From: JACRCT01 sp049841135
GTDB lineage: Bacteria; Myxococcota; Myxococcia; Myxococcales; UBA5297
Length of the DNA stretch: 64,000 bases
Direction of reading: 5' to 3'
Assembly (NCBI GenBank): GCA_049841135.1
Contig: JASGHK010000005.1
Coordinates: 1,178,001 to 1,242,000, forward strand
Part shown: piece after piece, positions 1 to 8,466 of the stretch
Position numbering within the stretch: the stretch's first letter is position 1
How the letters are laid out: each line of letters begins with the position of its first letter
Program-made: the position numbers and the translations under genes
The notes under the pieces: model-generated
Seen by the model: only the letters and a program-made list of their open reading frames with translations
What the model was told of the DNA's origin: nothing
Database searches by the model: none

Positions 1-471
1 CGCGTCGCCGCAGCCCTCTCCGCTCTGGCCGAGCTTCAGGCACGCTCCAGGGCAATGGCCGGAGAACACGCACTGCCAGCCCGGCGCGCACTCCTGGCCG
101 TCGTAGCACTCGCCGCCGAGCGTGACCGCGCCGACCAGGTCCTGCGCGCAGGGGCTGGCGTCACCTCCGAAGGTGCCGGGCGCGCAGCTCGCGGAAGCGA
201 CCCGCTCCAGACACTGGTCGCCCTTGGCGGAATCGAAGACGAGCCTCCCGTCCTGGGCGAGCTTGCGGACGTTGGCGCAGTAGAAGGCTTCGCTCCGCTC
301 CGCCAAGACCTTGGAGTACTCCGCGGTCGCGGCGCCGCACCGCAGGTCCAGGGCGCCCAGGGCGTCGTACTTCTTCTTGCAGTAGTCCTCGGCGGCCTTT
401 CCGTCACCGCTCTTGGAGCACGCGCTCAGGAGCGCGACGACGACGACACCCGGCAGCAGCGCTGCTCTCAT
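1..471 (-). CDS. Cysteine-rich secreted lipoprotein, C-terminus outside window
   Basis: The 157 codons present begin with a lipoprotein signal peptide: a hydrophobic stretch at residues 4-17 and lipobox LLSAC with Cys18 as the lipidation site. The mature part starts with a helical region and continues with many cysteines (around residues 33, 48, 69, 93, 101, 112, 122-145), ending in a run resembling the CAPGWQC / CPGACLKLG pattern common in myxobacterial cysteine-rich lipoproteins. An AGGGGA ribosome-binding site lies just upstream of the ATG at 471. The frame stays open to the window edge, so the 3' end is missing. It is probably anchored in the envelope; no function can be assigned. No operon partner is visible. 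Confidence 0.75.
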   Translation of the reverse strand, partial: MRAALLPGVVVVALLSACSKSGDGKAAEDYCKKKYDALGALDLRCGAATAEYSKVLAERSEAFYCANVRKLAQDGRLVFDSAKGDQCLERVASASCAPGTFGGDASPCAQDLVGAVTLGGECYDGQECAPGWQCVFSGHCPGACLKLGQSGEGCGDA

Positions 472-942
472 GGTTCCCCTCGATGCGAATGGCCGAGCCC
501 GGCCTGGCCCGGCGGCGAGGTGATGATCCATGTCTGCGTGTCGAACCGCAAACCAGACGTTGGCTTTCTGACCAGGCTCGCCCATGCGCGCGGTGATGCC
601 CGCCGCCGTCGACGACGCAAGGGCGCCGCCAGAGCTGTCCCCGAGCCTGCTGGTGGCCCCCGGCGGTCGCCGAGCGGAAGCGCCAGAGCGAGAGCAGTCC
701 GCAAGCGAGAGAACACGCTATCCAACCCAACGGCCCATCGCGCAGACGGGCGCGGCGGGCCCAAGCCAGAGCGGCGACGATCGCGAAGGAAGGAGCACGA
801 CTGGAAGTGCAGGAGCGAAGCGAGCCCCAGCCACCCAAGTCCCGGTCCGGTCTCTCCCGCTCGAGCGAACTCGAGCCTATCGAGCCACACGGTTCTTCCT
901 TGGGGCGGGAAAGCACCGGCGCCGGTCGGTTCACCCCGCCGT
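472..942. other. Intergenic stretch without a supported gene
   Basis: Open frames exist on both strands, but none has a convincing start signal, recognisable domain or typical protein composition (they are Arg/Pro/Ser-rich, as expected of off-frame G+C-rich DNA). The right part probably holds the 3' region of the membrane protein gene ending at 943, and the left part the promoter of the lipoprotein gene starting at 471. Confidence 0.5.
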
Positions 943-1422
943 CTACGAAGGGACCGCGGCCGACAGCGCCTTGCGCCTCTCCCAGGCGACGAACAGCCAG
1001 GAGAATCCCAGCATCTGCAACGTGACCTCCGGGATCCCGATCAGGTGCGACTTCAGCGAGAGCTGCGTGTAGATCAGCCCTTCGATCGACCCGCCGGCCG
1101 TGGTCACCGATCCGATCAGCGTCAGGCCCCAGAGCAGCGCCCACAGCTTGAGCCAGCCGCGCGGGCTTCGCACGACGACGTCGTGGCACGGGTAGATGAC
1201 GAGGCCGAGGAATGCGCCCCTGCCGAACTGGAACAAGACGGCGGCTTGAACGATTGGCGAGTCGAGCGGGCGCATCAGTCCGCGCATCTCGTCTGAGCCC
1301 CAGTGCTCCCGGTATTTGGCCAGGAACATGAACGTCAGGCCGAACACCAGGTACGTGACGACGTGGGTGAGGGTGAAGCGGACGAGATAGCCGATGAGAC
1401 GGCTCGGCGAAGGGGATCCCAT
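943..1422 (-). CDS. Small polytopic membrane protein, unknown function
   Basis: A 159-residue protein with about four predicted membrane helices (roughly residues 10-35, 57-78, 90-112 and 130-148). Residues 36-55 form a charged loop (KYREHWGSDEMRG) and the C-terminus is Arg/Lys-rich. The ATG at 1422 is chosen because a strong GGAGGA lies about ten bases upstream and the protein then begins directly before the first helix; a longer open frame exists but adds only low-complexity Arg/Ala sequence. I do not recognise the family. It diverges from the DUF502 gene at 1836, and the roughly 400-bp gap between them should hold both promoters. Confidence 0.7.
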   Translation of the reverse strand: MGSPSPSRLIGYLVRFTLTHVVTYLVFGLTFMFLAKYREHWGSDEMRGLMRPLDSPIVQAAVLFQFGRGAFLGLVIYPCHDVVVRSPRGWLKLWALLWGLTLIGSVTTAGGSIEGLIYTQLSLKSHLIGIPEVTLQMLGFSWLFVAWERRKALSAAVPS

Positions 1423-1835
1423 CGAATCAATTCCTCCTAGGGCGCGCGCCAGACGTGCTGCGCATCGTGCCCGTGCTCGAGCGGGCCTTGCCGGCCCTGG
1501 TCGGCCGAAAGCTGCCCAGGGGGCCCTGCTGCGCGACAGGAGCCTCTCGGGCGAGGCGGCGCTGGAGCTCGCAAAGGCTCGCCTGCCCAGCGCCACTTCG
1601 ACTTCGAAACCCGACGGCCTCGACCCGTCCGCTCTCGCTTCCGAATAACGACACTGCCGAACCCCGAGTGACGCGCATCGCCCCCGGATGGCCTGCGCGC
1701 CAGTGCGACGACCGCCGACGCGGCATCAAACCGGGCGAGGGCCTCTCGCGGCATGGTGCGCTTCGCAGCCTGATGCAGGGTCGACCGGCGTGCTCCAGGC
1801 GTCGGCCCGACCAAATCTTTTGATGGAGGTACCCC
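1423..1835. other. Divergent intergenic region
   Basis: Separates the minus-strand membrane protein (start 1422) from the plus-strand DUF502 gene (start 1836). No open frame here looks like a real protein. It presumably contains two divergent promoters, though no clear -35/-10 pair can be named. Confidence 0.4.
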
Positions 1836-2462
1836 ATGCCCACGGTCCGATCCGCCCTCGCTCGCGTGCGCAATCACATCGTCACCGGGTTCATCTTCAT
1901 CATGCCCGTGCTGATCACGCTGGCCGTCATGTCGACGTTCTGGAAGCACCTGCTGAAGGTCGGAGCAGTCAGTGCCCGGGTGCTGCGGGTGAACACCGTG
2001 CTTGGCCCCTCGGGTGACGCCGTGATGGCCGCGCTCTTCTTCGTGCTCATCTGCATCGTCGCCGGATTCCTGGTGCGCGTCTCGTTCCTGAGGCGGGTCA
2101 GCGAGCGAGTCGACCAACAGCTCGACCACGTCTTCCCGGGCTACAGCAAGCTCCGCTCCGAGACTCGCAAGAAGATTGGCGCGGACAAGAGAGAGGCAGA
2201 GGCGACGTCGACCTTCGAAGCCTGCCTCGTCAAGGTCCAGCACCTCTGGGAACCCGGTTACATCATCGAGAGGAACCCAGACCGCACGCTCACCGTCTTC
2301 GTGCCCCAGGCGCCCGCGACCGCCCAGGGCCAGGTGTACGTGGCGGAGCCCAGCCAGGTCAGGATGCTCGGGGTCGACTCCATCGCGCTGAACTCGCGCC
2401 TGAAGCATCTCGGCAAGGACATCCTCACGGCCACAGGGCGCGCGCCATTGACGGTGAGTTGA
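1836..2462 (+). CDS. DUF502 family membrane protein
   Basis: 208 residues. The N-terminus has the DUF502 (COG2928) layout: a basic start, a first membrane helix at about residues 14-34 with the sequence TGFIFIMPVLITLAV, a short loop, and a second helix at about 62-82 (AALFFVLICIVAGFLV). A soluble C-terminal domain follows, with the family-like pattern of a glycine-rich beta region (EPGYIIERN, VFVPQAP, GQVYVAEPSQVRML). Known members are inner-membrane proteins of poorly defined function. A GGAGG sits a few bases before the ATG. Length agrees with the family (about 200 residues). No partner gene is adjacent on the same strand. Confidence 0.85.
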   Translation: MPTVRSALARVRNHIVTGFIFIMPVLITLAVMSTFWKHLLKVGAVSARVLRVNTVLGPSGDAVMAALFFVLICIVAGFLVRVSFLRRVSERVDQQLDHVFPGYSKLRSETRKKIGADKREAEATSTFEACLVKVQHLWEPGYIIERNPDRTLTVFVPQAPATAQGQVYVAEPSQVRMLGVDSIALNSRLKHLGKDILTATGRAPLTVS

Positions 2463-2671
2463 GCGGCCATCGCCTCGAAGCTCGAAAGATGCCATCAGCG
2501 CTGCCGCGAGCGTTCGTGTCCTGGCGAGGAGGCACGCGAGGAGGCTGCCAGGACGCGTTGCCCCTAGACCTGGTGCTCGCTGCGTCCCGAGCCCCTGGCC
2601 AGAGCCCCCGCCGCCGCAGACTCGGCGACCGCGCGGATGGGCCGCTGATGGATTGCTACTGGAGCAGTCGG

Positions 2672-3235
2672 TCAGAAGTAGTAGACGAAGCCCGCCGACC
2701 CCAACGGCCGGGCACCTAGGATGAACGCGTTGCCCTGACTACGCAGGAGGAGTCCTCCTCCCAGCGTCCCGATGATCGCCACGTTCGAGACCACGAAGAT
2801 GCGCACCCTCGCGCCGGCGAGGACTGTCCAGGCGAGGTCCACGCCGTCCTGTGGGGTGTCGATGACGAAGAGCCCGCCCCCCACACCCACGGCGAAGTCC
2901 GCCCTCTTCCTGCTGTGGACCTGGAGGGCCAAGCGCACGCCGATGCTGTAGATGTTGTTCTTGCCGAGCGAGTTGGCCCCCTGCTCGAAGACCCCGATCC
3001 CCACTGACGTCTCGACCTCGAGCCGGCCGAAGTCCAGGGACGCCAGGACGCCGCTGATGCCGACGTCGGGGGTGATGAGCTCGGTCTGGGCGCCCAGGCC
3101 GAATCTCAAGCCGGTTTCCTCGACGGGCGCGGCCGCGTCCTCGGTGGGCGCGATGGGCGGCGTCGGCGCAGGGGGCGTAGCTTCGGGCGTGGAAGCTGCC
3201 GCCAGAAGGAGCATGGACACCAGCAGAAGATCCAT
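2672..3235 (-). CDS. Exported protein, probable small outer-membrane beta-barrel
   Basis: 187 residues beginning with a signal peptide (LLLVSMLLLAAAST), then a Pro/Ala/Thr-rich linker to about residue 42. After this come alternating hydrophobic strands separated by short turns (LRFGLGAQTEL, GVLASLDFGRLEVETSVGIGVF, SIGVRLALQVHSRKRADFAVGVGGGLFV), ending in an aromatic C-terminus (GFVYYF), the usual last strand of an outer-membrane barrel. The ATG at 3235 has GAGGA upstream; a longer frame exists but only adds Arg/Pro-rich sequence before the signal peptide. The exact family is not recognised. The barrel call is inferred from strand pattern and the terminal Phe. Confidence 0.7.
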   Translation of the reverse strand: MDLLLVSMLLLAAASTPEATPPAPTPPIAPTEDAAAPVEETGLRFGLGAQTELITPDVGISGVLASLDFGRLEVETSVGIGVFEQGANSLGKNNIYSIGVRLALQVHSRKRADFAVGVGGGLFVIDTPQDGVDLAWTVLAGARVRIFVVSNVAIIGTLGGGLLLRSQGNAFILGARPLGSAGFVYYF

Positions 3236-3661
3236 CGGCGGTCCTCGAGTACGCTTGAACGTCCGCTCGGCGAGACAGTCGGCGGGGTGGCTCGCGGATT
3301 GTCGGGGCACGACCGCAGGAGCGGCTGGCGAATCGCCGTGAGGGAAGGACGGCCGTCGGTGCGCGCACAGCGCGCAATAGGACACGATGGAGACCTTCGA
3401 GAAGGTGAAGACCGAGTCAGCAGTGGGCGTCTACGCGACGTCCCCGGTAGTCGCCCACGAGTGGACTCGCCGCAATGTTCTCCCTCAAGGGCATCACGAA
3501 CCCGAGCGCTCTCAGGCCATGCACGAAGTCTGGAGCTCGCACGCCCAGTCCAGAACACGGCCGCCTTGGTCCTTTCAGCGGCAGCACTCCTGGAACAGCC
3601 GGTCAATCGCCTCCAGGTCCGGCGGCTTCGCCAGGTGCGGTGCTCGCCGAAGGGGCCATCA
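3236..3661. other. No supported gene; upstream region of the barrel-like gene
   Basis: Short open frames occur on both strands, but none has a start signal together with plausible protein composition. The left part is the upstream region of the minus-strand gene starting at 3235. The right part runs into the oxidase-gene remnant that begins at 3662. Confidence 0.4.
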
Positions 3662-3895
3662 AGATGGGTGAAAGCCAGCGCTGCCTCGCCACCAGCGCCC
3701 CGACCACCGCCACCCCCAGCCCCACCGCCGCCAGCACCAGCGCCCGCTTCGACGGCAACGCCACCTCATGCGCCACGTAGCCCCCTCCGGGAAGATGGTG
3801 ACCGGCGCATCGCCATCTGGTTGGCCAGGTGCAGCGCCTGCCGCGAGGTCCCTTGCTCGATTGGCTCGCAGCAGCTGAAGCCGTCGGCGATGACA
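3662..3895 (-). pseudogene. Remnant of the C-terminal end of the FAD/Fe-S oxidase gene
   Basis: On the minus strand this DNA still reads ADGFSC, EQGTSRQ, LHLA, QMAMR and the tail after IFP that matches the last ~80 residues of the full gene at 42434-45509, including the terminal W-L-S-P segment. It carries at least one internal deletion of about 15-20 bases near 3805 and is cut off sharply at about 3896, where unrelated lipoprotein sequence begins. It is one of several dispersed pieces of the same gene in this window and cannot encode a working product. Confidence 0.75.
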
Positions 3896-3901
3896 GGCGC
3901 G

Positions 3902-4103
3902 CTAGTTGCCGCTCCGCCAGCGACGCGAGCCGCAGCTTCCAGCGGTCCCGCCCCCGCCGCACGTGTTCGGAGCGGTGCAGGTCGCTCCGGTGCAGCAAGG
4001 CTGGCCGACCCGCCGCACACCAGGCATGCGCGGTTCAGGCAGACGGCGCCGTGCGGGCAATCCGCGTCGCTCACGCAGCCCCCAAGGACCAGGACCAGCC
4101 CTA
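3902..4103 (-). pseudogene. Fragment of a cysteine-rich lipoprotein, cut by IS630 left end
   Basis: Reading leftward from the IS630 end, the sequence gives a lipoprotein-type hydrophobic core and lipobox (VLVLGGC), then CVSDADCPHGAVCLNRACLVCG. In the next frame it continues as PCCTGATCTAPNTCGGGG and stops at 3902. These motifs are typical of myxobacterial cysteine-rich lipoproteins. A frame change near 4005 and the missing start (the fragment abuts the IS terminal repeat) show that it is dead. Whether the IS disrupted a functional gene is uncertain, because no start codon is found in frame on the other side of the element. Confidence 0.55.
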
Positions 4104-4115
4104 GTACGACGCGCC

Positions 4116-4425
4116 CTAAGTTCTTTCCTTGTTCGGCAAATCTACTGGCTGAAGGGTCCAGCCGAATTGAGTCCGAACAAGTTCGAAGAGCTCGCGCATG
4201 GTCGCTCGGAAGGGCGTCTTCTCCCAGCGACCGGTGCGTCGGCATCTCCAGGTACCACCACTGCACCGTCGCTCGACGGAAGCGCAGGTGAGGAATCGGG
4301 TCGCCCTCGGGGCCGGACTCGATGGTCACGAGGTCGCCACGGGCGCGCGCTCGCAGGTGCTTGTACTCGGGGTACTTGCGGAGGATGCCTTCAGCGATGA
4401 AGCGGTCGTCGTCGCTCTTGCCCAT
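4116..4425 (-). CDS. IS630 accessory protein, about 102 residues, one-base frameshift
   Basis: Begins 18 bases after the transposase stop with GAGGG before its ATG, and ends at a TAG within the IS left repeat, so it belongs to the element. The first 60 residues (MGKSDDDRFIAEGILRKYPE, later QWWYLEMPTH) are followed in the next frame by GRWEKTPFRATMRELFELV and a short C-terminus ending NKERT. The two halves join if one base is removed near 4236. The total length of 310 bases fits a 102-codon gene plus one extra base. Composition is soluble, basic and tryptophan-rich. Function is unknown; co-transcription with the transposase suggests a role in transposition or its control. Confidence 0.6.
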
Positions 4426-4442
4426 GGACCCTCGTCGGCCGC

Positions 4443-5540
4443 TCAGGCGGCGCGACGGGAGTCATGGTCATGGAACCGGCCGCGGAATGTCCAGCGGAAG
4501 GGATGCGCCTCGAAGCGGTTCCAGTGGTCGATGAAGGCTTCGATGCGGGCCACCATCTGCTCGGGCGTCTTGAAGTCGCCGTGCTTGAGGATGCGGCGCT
4601 GCAGGATCCCGAACCAGATCTCCACCTGGTTGATCCAGGAGGCGTGCAGCGGCGTGTAGACGAAGTGGAAGCGGCCGCCGTGGCGGGCGTTGAACCGCTC
4701 CCAGGCCGCGCCGCCATGGATGTTGAGGTTGTCCCAGACGACGTACACCTGCCCACGCGGATATCGGCGGGCGAGGCCTTGCATGAATGCGTCGAGGTCC
4801 TTGGCGGTGCGGCGTTGGCGCAGCTGCCCAAAGACCTGACCAGTCTGGACGTCGAAGCCGGCAATCAGCGCGCGGGTGCCATGACGGATGTACTCGAACT
4901 CCAGGCGACCGGGACGCCCGGGAGAGGCGGGGCGTCCAGGATGCTTTCGCTCGAGCGCCTGAATGCAGGTCTTCTCGTCGACGCAGACGACATGGGCGCC
5001 CTTGGGCACATTCAGGTAGAGGTCGCAGATTCGCTCGACCTTCGGGCGGAACTCGGGGTCCGGGCTGTGGAGCCAGTAGCGCACTCGATGCGGCCGCAGG
5101 TCCTCAACCGCCAAGATGCGACGCAACTCCGTGAGGCTGATGAGAACGTCAGTCTCCTTCTGCAGTGCGGCCTGGAGTGCGCGCTGCGTCCAGACGTCGC
5201 GCAGTGGCGTCTTCTCATCCTTGGGCCGCTCGCAGGCGAGCTTGATGAGCTCAAGGCGGACGCCCACCGAGATCTTCGGCGGACGTCCGCTGCGCGGTCG
5301 GTCCTCAAGGCTGTCGAGCGACGGGTTCTTCGCGAAGCGGGTCCGCCACTCGTAGACGCATCGCTCGGTGCAGCCCACGCGTGCCGCGATCGCGGCGTTG
5401 GTCAGGCCCTGCTCGGCCAGCAAGGCGACCCGCGCACGTACGACCTTGCGATGCGGCTGCCGCGTCGAAGCTGCGAGCAAGGTCAGCTTCTCGCGCAGCT
5501 CCGCATTGAGAATGACCCTGATTGCTATTGGACCAGGCAT
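4443..5540 (-). CDS. IS630 family transposase
   Basis: 365 residues. The N-terminal third has tandem helix-turn-helix character: GLTNAAIAARVGCTERCVYEW at about 45-65 and the winged-helix hinge DRPRSGRPPKIS at about 80-92, which bind the terminal repeats. The catalytic domain carries the DDE triad in family context: VCVDEKT (first Asp, about 187), VVWDNLNIH (second Asp, about 271) and SWINQVEIWF (final Glu, about 305). These residues cut and join DNA at TA sites. Length and motif order are complete and no frameshift is seen, so it may be active. It is immediately upstream of the accessory gene at 4116-4425. Confidence 0.93.
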   Translation of the reverse strand: MPGPIAIRVILNAELREKLTLLAASTRQPHRKVVRARVALLAEQGLTNAAIAARVGCTERCVYEWRTRFAKNPSLDSLEDRPRSGRPPKISVGVRLELIKLACERPKDEKTPLRDVWTQRALQAALQKETDVLISLTELRRILAVEDLRPHRVRYWLHSPDPEFRPKVERICDLYLNVPKGAHVVCVDEKTCIQALERKHPGRPASPGRPGRLEFEYIRHGTRALIAGFDVQTGQVFGQLRQRRTAKDLDAFMQGLARRYPRGQVYVVWDNLNIHGGAAWERFNARHGGRFHFVYTPLHASWINQVEIWFGILQRRILKHGDFKTPEQMVARIEAFIDHWNRFEAHPFRWTFRGRFHDHDSRRAA

Positions 5541-5734
5541 GCCACCGAGTGGGTGGCTAATGCCTGGATATTCATAAAGAAATCCGGAACGAACTTTCGG
5601 TGGGTAGTACTAGCCCGGCCGCCGTCGGTCAGCCGGCGCACGCGTTCTTGCTGACGCCCCGAGTCGTCTGCCTGCCGTCAAAGGCCCACGCTTCTCTCTG
5701 ATGGATGCAGGCCCACCAAGTCCGCGCAGTGCCC

Positions 5735-5953
5735 TCATCCGAACCTGACCAGCAGGAAGACTGCACCGCCGGCAACGAGAAAGTTGAGCCCGATGAGCAG
5801 CGCCTTCTGGGGCCCGGTGGCCACCGCCATGAACGGCCCTGGCGCGTCGAGCAGCGCGACCTCCCTGCCGCGCTTCCTCAAGATGCGTTGGGCGATGAAG
5901 CAGGAGGGGATGGTGCAGGCGAACGCCGCGGCCATAACGATCAACAGGCCCAT
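5735..5953 (-). CDS. Small two-helix membrane protein (copy 1)
   Basis: 72 residues: an N-terminal helix at about 2-22 (LLIVMAAAFACTIPSCFIAQ), a basic loop RILRKRGREVALLDAPGPF, and a C-terminal helix at about 50-70 (KALLIGLNFLVAGGAVFLLV). A strong AGAGGAG ribosome-binding site precedes the ATG. A second copy at 20170-20388 differs by only two residues (A42 to Q and R70 to K in this count), so the protein has been kept intact in both copies. It is transcribed divergently from the acyltransferase-like gene at 6112. I do not recognise the family; conservation of both copies supports a real gene. Confidence 0.75.
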   Translation of the reverse strand: MGLLIVMAAAFACTIPSCFIAQRILRKRGREVALLDAPGPFMAVATGPQKALLIGLNFLVAGGAVFLLVRFG

Positions 5954-6111
5954 CGATTCCGCTCCTCTGCCTTCGCCGCGAGGTCGTGTGCTGGCGATCC
6001 GCCCGAAGGCAAGCCTTCCGCCGCGATGAGGGCACTGAAGACGTCGGGGACGCAAGCGGTCGATGCGCGCGGCGTGACCGAGGACGGCGCCCCCCTTTAT
6101 CCTCACCCGCG

Positions 6112-6693
6112 ATGCACGACGTCTCTGCACCGCTACCTCGCACCGACCAGCCGGTCAGCCCCAAGCGCAGTGCCCGCGGCATCATCGGGCGCCTGCTCCT
6201 TGCGGCCGCCATCGTCGCGGCCTTGGCGGCCTGGGGCCGCGCGGTGGGTGCCGACGACCCACTCTTCGCGGCCACAGCCGGCTTCACGCTGCTGGGCTTG
6301 CTCGAGCTGGTCGGATACTTCGTGCGCCTCCCGGCGCCGCTCGGGAAGCCGCGGGCCTGGGAGGGCTCCAGCCGTCTCTACCGACGACTGGGAGTGACCG
6401 CGTTTGGTGCGCTCTTGCGAGGCTCGCCGCTGCGGCATCTGAACCTGCGGGTCTATCGACGAGCGGCCGGGGGCTTGCGGGAGTTGATGGAGGCGATGGA
6501 GGAGGCCGAGGCGTCCCACACCATCGCCTTCGCCATCGTCGGCCTGTACTCGGCGACGGCTGCGCTCCGCGGGTGGTGGCCGGCCTTCGCCGCGCTGTGC
6601 GCGCTCAACCTCGTCGCAAATCTCTATCCGATCCTGCACCTGCGCCATTGCCGCGCTCGGCTGGCCGCCCTTACCGCGCGCCGCCCCCGGTAG
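6112..6693 (+). CDS. Membrane protein resembling glycosyl-diaponeurosporenoate acyltransferase (CrtO-like)
   Basis: 193 residues with hydrophobic segments at about 25-47, 52-72, 142-160 and 160-178. The C-terminal region has the arrangement seen in the CrtO-type acyltransferase family: an acidic helix ending EAEASHT, a membrane pair, then NLVANLYPILHLRHCRARL, that is N-x3-N-x-Y-P followed by basic residues. In characterised Gram-positive members this protein acylates a glycosylated carotenoid. Here the substrate cannot be inferred, since no carotenoid genes lie nearby. Start chosen at ATG 6112, which aligns with the copy at 20575. It diverges from the small membrane gene. Confidence 0.6.
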   Translation: MHDVSAPLPRTDQPVSPKRSARGIIGRLLLAAAIVAALAAWGRAVGADDPLFAATAGFTLLGLLELVGYFVRLPAPLGKPRAWEGSSRLYRRLGVTAFGALLRGSPLRHLNLRVYRRAAGGLRELMEAMEEAEASHTIAFAIVGLYSATAALRGWWPAFAALCALNLVANLYPILHLRHCRARLAALTARRPR

Positions 6694-6847
6694 GGCTCGT
6701 GTCTGCGAGTCGCTGACGTCGATGGGCGAGGCCATGCAAGCTCGATGCGCTCCACCACCTCGAAGCGGCCCGCGGTGACGACGTGTCGGTCCTCCACGAC
6801 GAGCGTCTTTGCGCGCAGGGTGCCACGCACCTCCAGCGTCCTCGGAG

Positions 6848-7287
6848 ATCGGAGGCACCTGGGGCGCCCTCGCCAACGCGAGCGGCAAGGGCGTCGACCA
6901 GTCTGCGTTCACGTACCCGGACGGCTGCGCCGACATCGAGGACCTCCACCAGCGAGGGTTCCGGATCAACTTCGACGGCGGCCCGCTCAGCTCCCTCGGA
7001 ATCAGCGGGGCCAATGTCACGGACCTCGACCTCAACACGGTCGGCGAGTACCCGTGCGGCATGCATTCGGGTCCCCGGGCCGTGGGGTCGCCGTCGGACC
7101 CCGAGAACCCGGCCTACAGCAACGGCGGCTACGACACCCTCAACCAGAACACCGCGGTGGAGGGCGACTGCCTGCACGGCTCTTCACCGGCAACCTGGGC
7201 CGGAGCAAGGCCAACGCGGCCTTCCACTGCGACTACATGAGCGTCAGCTTCGACCTGACGATGAACAAGACCGAGACGCTCAACTAG
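6848..7287 (+). pseudogene. Remnant of an exported protein lacking its N-terminus
   Basis: The frame from about 6848 reads as a plausible extracellular protein (GGTWGALANASGKGVDQSAF, TYPDGCADIEDLHQRGFRIN, DLDLNTVGEYPCGMHS, NPAYSNGGYDTLNQNTAVEG) with paired cysteines. Near 7185 the frame changes and continues FTGNLGRSKANAAFHCDYMS to a stop at 7285-7287. No start codon or signal peptide precedes it, so it is a 5'-truncated piece with an additional one-base break. Directly upstream on the other strand (about 6745-6835) a short stretch also looks like former coding sequence. The original function is unknown. Confidence 0.5.
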
Positions 7288-7295
7288 GCGGCGTC

Positions 7296-7934
7296 TCAGC
7301 CCTGCGTCTCCTTGGGCGAGGATTCGTCCGCCTCCGTGACTTCGCCCAGGCGCTCCTGCCCGCTCTTCTCTCGAGCACGCTGCACGAAGACGTTGTCGGT
7401 CTCCGCGCCCAGCGCCAGCTCCGTGCTGGAGACGCGCCCGAGGAGCCCGATCATGCGCTCGCCTCGCGGTGGCGCTCCGGTCTGCCGCTCGAGCCGTGCG
7501 GCGGCCTCGGCGAAGACCTCCCGCGCGACGGGCTCGGCGAGGCTGCTGGCCCGTGCGCGAACAGGCCCGAGACCCGCCTTGAAGTCGAGGTCGGCAAGCG
7601 CGACGGCGGCCATCGCCAGGCCACGATCCTTCTTCTCGTCGCTCACGAAGGCCACGGCCTCCTCGCCGCCCTCTGCCAACAGCCACAGCCCGTAGCGCGC
7701 CTTCATCACGAAGTCGTCGCCCGGGTAGCGCCACTCGAGGTCCTTGATGAAGGCGGCGAGGTCCTCCGCGCCGTCGTCGTAGCCGAGAGCGGCCATGGCG
7801 ATGGCGATGTCTCCCACGGTCTTCGTCAGCTCGTAGTGGGCGCGCCGGGAGGTGGCGACGCGGAGCGCGTCCTGCAACGCATCGCCCGCCTTCGCGTCGC
7901 CCAACTCGCCCAGGGCGGTGGCCGCGGCGCTGAA
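7296..7934 (-). pseudogene. HEAT-repeat-like protein, 5'-truncated
   Basis: About 212 residues of helical, alanine-rich protein. The first part reads AAATALGELGDAKAGDALQD, which resembles a PBS-lyase/HEAT-repeat helix pair in the middle of a protein rather than at its start. Later helices (EDLAAFIKDLEWRYPGDDF, KARYGLWLLAEGG) continue the solenoid. No good start codon or ribosome-binding site exists; a TTG at 7904 is the only candidate. Ten bases beyond the end of similarity, an unrelated gene begins in the opposite direction (7945). I interpret this as the C-terminal piece of a larger protein, but a short functional gene starting at TTG cannot be excluded. Confidence 0.45.
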
Positions 7935-7944
7935 AGGCGCACCC

Positions 7945-8466
7945 GTGTCCGAACAGAAGCCCTCGCTCCAGTCGCTCCTCGACGACCTCGCTGCGGCCCG
8001 CGCGGTCTCCGACCTCCCGACCCGCCTGCGCCGGCTCGACGCGCTCGAGGACGTGGCGGACGCGGTCCGCGACGCACGACCCTTGGCGCGGGGTGCCTGG
8101 CGCGAGACCTGGGCGAAGTCGGTCGTCGCCTCGCTGGCACAGGCTTCGTCCGCGGATCAGGCGGTCGTGCGAGCCTTCGCGACCGAGAACTGGTGGCGGC
8201 CCACGCGCCTGAGGCTGCTGGCCGAGCTGAAGGACGAGGAGACCTTCGCCTTGGTGGTGGCCCAGGTACGCGCCCAGCTGGGCGTCGACAACGACAAGGT
8301 GAGGCCCGGCTGGCTGGAGGTGCTCGCCTGCCTCGCGAGCTCGCCCGAGCGCCGAAAAGAAGCTGGCGCGCTACTCAAGGGGGCGTTCGGGCACGCCATC
8401 GCCCATGCGCGAGGCAGCGGTAGGCTGATCAGCGACGTCCTCTTCAGCTATCGGGAGGAGAGCTGA
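7945..8466 (+). CDS. Helical protein of unknown function
   Basis: 173 residues from a GTG start. The protein is soluble and helix-rich (SLQSLLDDLAAARAVSDLP, LARGAWRETWAKSVVASLAQ, ATENWWRPTRLRLLAELKDE) with the look of a HEAT/ARM-type scaffold, but no specific family is recognised. The ribosome-binding site is weak (GAAAGG). It runs head-to-head with the truncated HEAT-like fragment on the minus strand, and its 3' end overlaps the convergent gene at 8448-8951 by 19 bases. The balanced composition supports coding; the start is uncertain. Confidence 0.55.
   Translation: MSEQKPSLQSLLDDLAAARAVSDLPTRLRRLDALEDVADAVRDARPLARGAWRETWAKSVVASLAQASSADQAVVRAFATENWWRPTRLRLLAELKDEETFALVVAQVRAQLGVDNDKVRPGWLEVLACLASSPERRKEAGALLKGAFGHAIAHARGSGRLISDVLFSYREES

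Larger units (their letters stand above)
4104..5610 (-). mobile_element. IS630-family insertion sequence with two genes
   Basis: The 1507-bp element is bounded by imperfect terminal inverted repeats: 4104-4128 and 5586-5610 match at 19 of 25 positions when one is reverse-complemented (both begin GTAC and share AAGTTC and TTCC). It is flanked by TA on both sides (4102-4103 and 5611-5612), the dinucleotide target duplicated by IS630/Tc1-mariner transposases. It contains a full transposase gene (4443-5540) and a short downstream gene (4116-4425) that ends inside the left repeat. A similar sequence at 19968-19995 without the element looks like an unoccupied target. Confidence 0.88.
5611..6693. 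repeat. Segmental duplication, copy 1
   Basis: This block (small membrane gene on the minus strand, divergent acyltransferase-like gene on the plus strand, and the region between) recurs at 19982-21150 in the same orientation. The copies are close to nine-tenths identical by eye. Copy 1 lacks about 75 bases present at 20081-20160 in copy 2. Its left edge is occupied by the IS630 element. Its plus-strand gene is intact, unlike that of copy 2. Confidence 0.85.
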
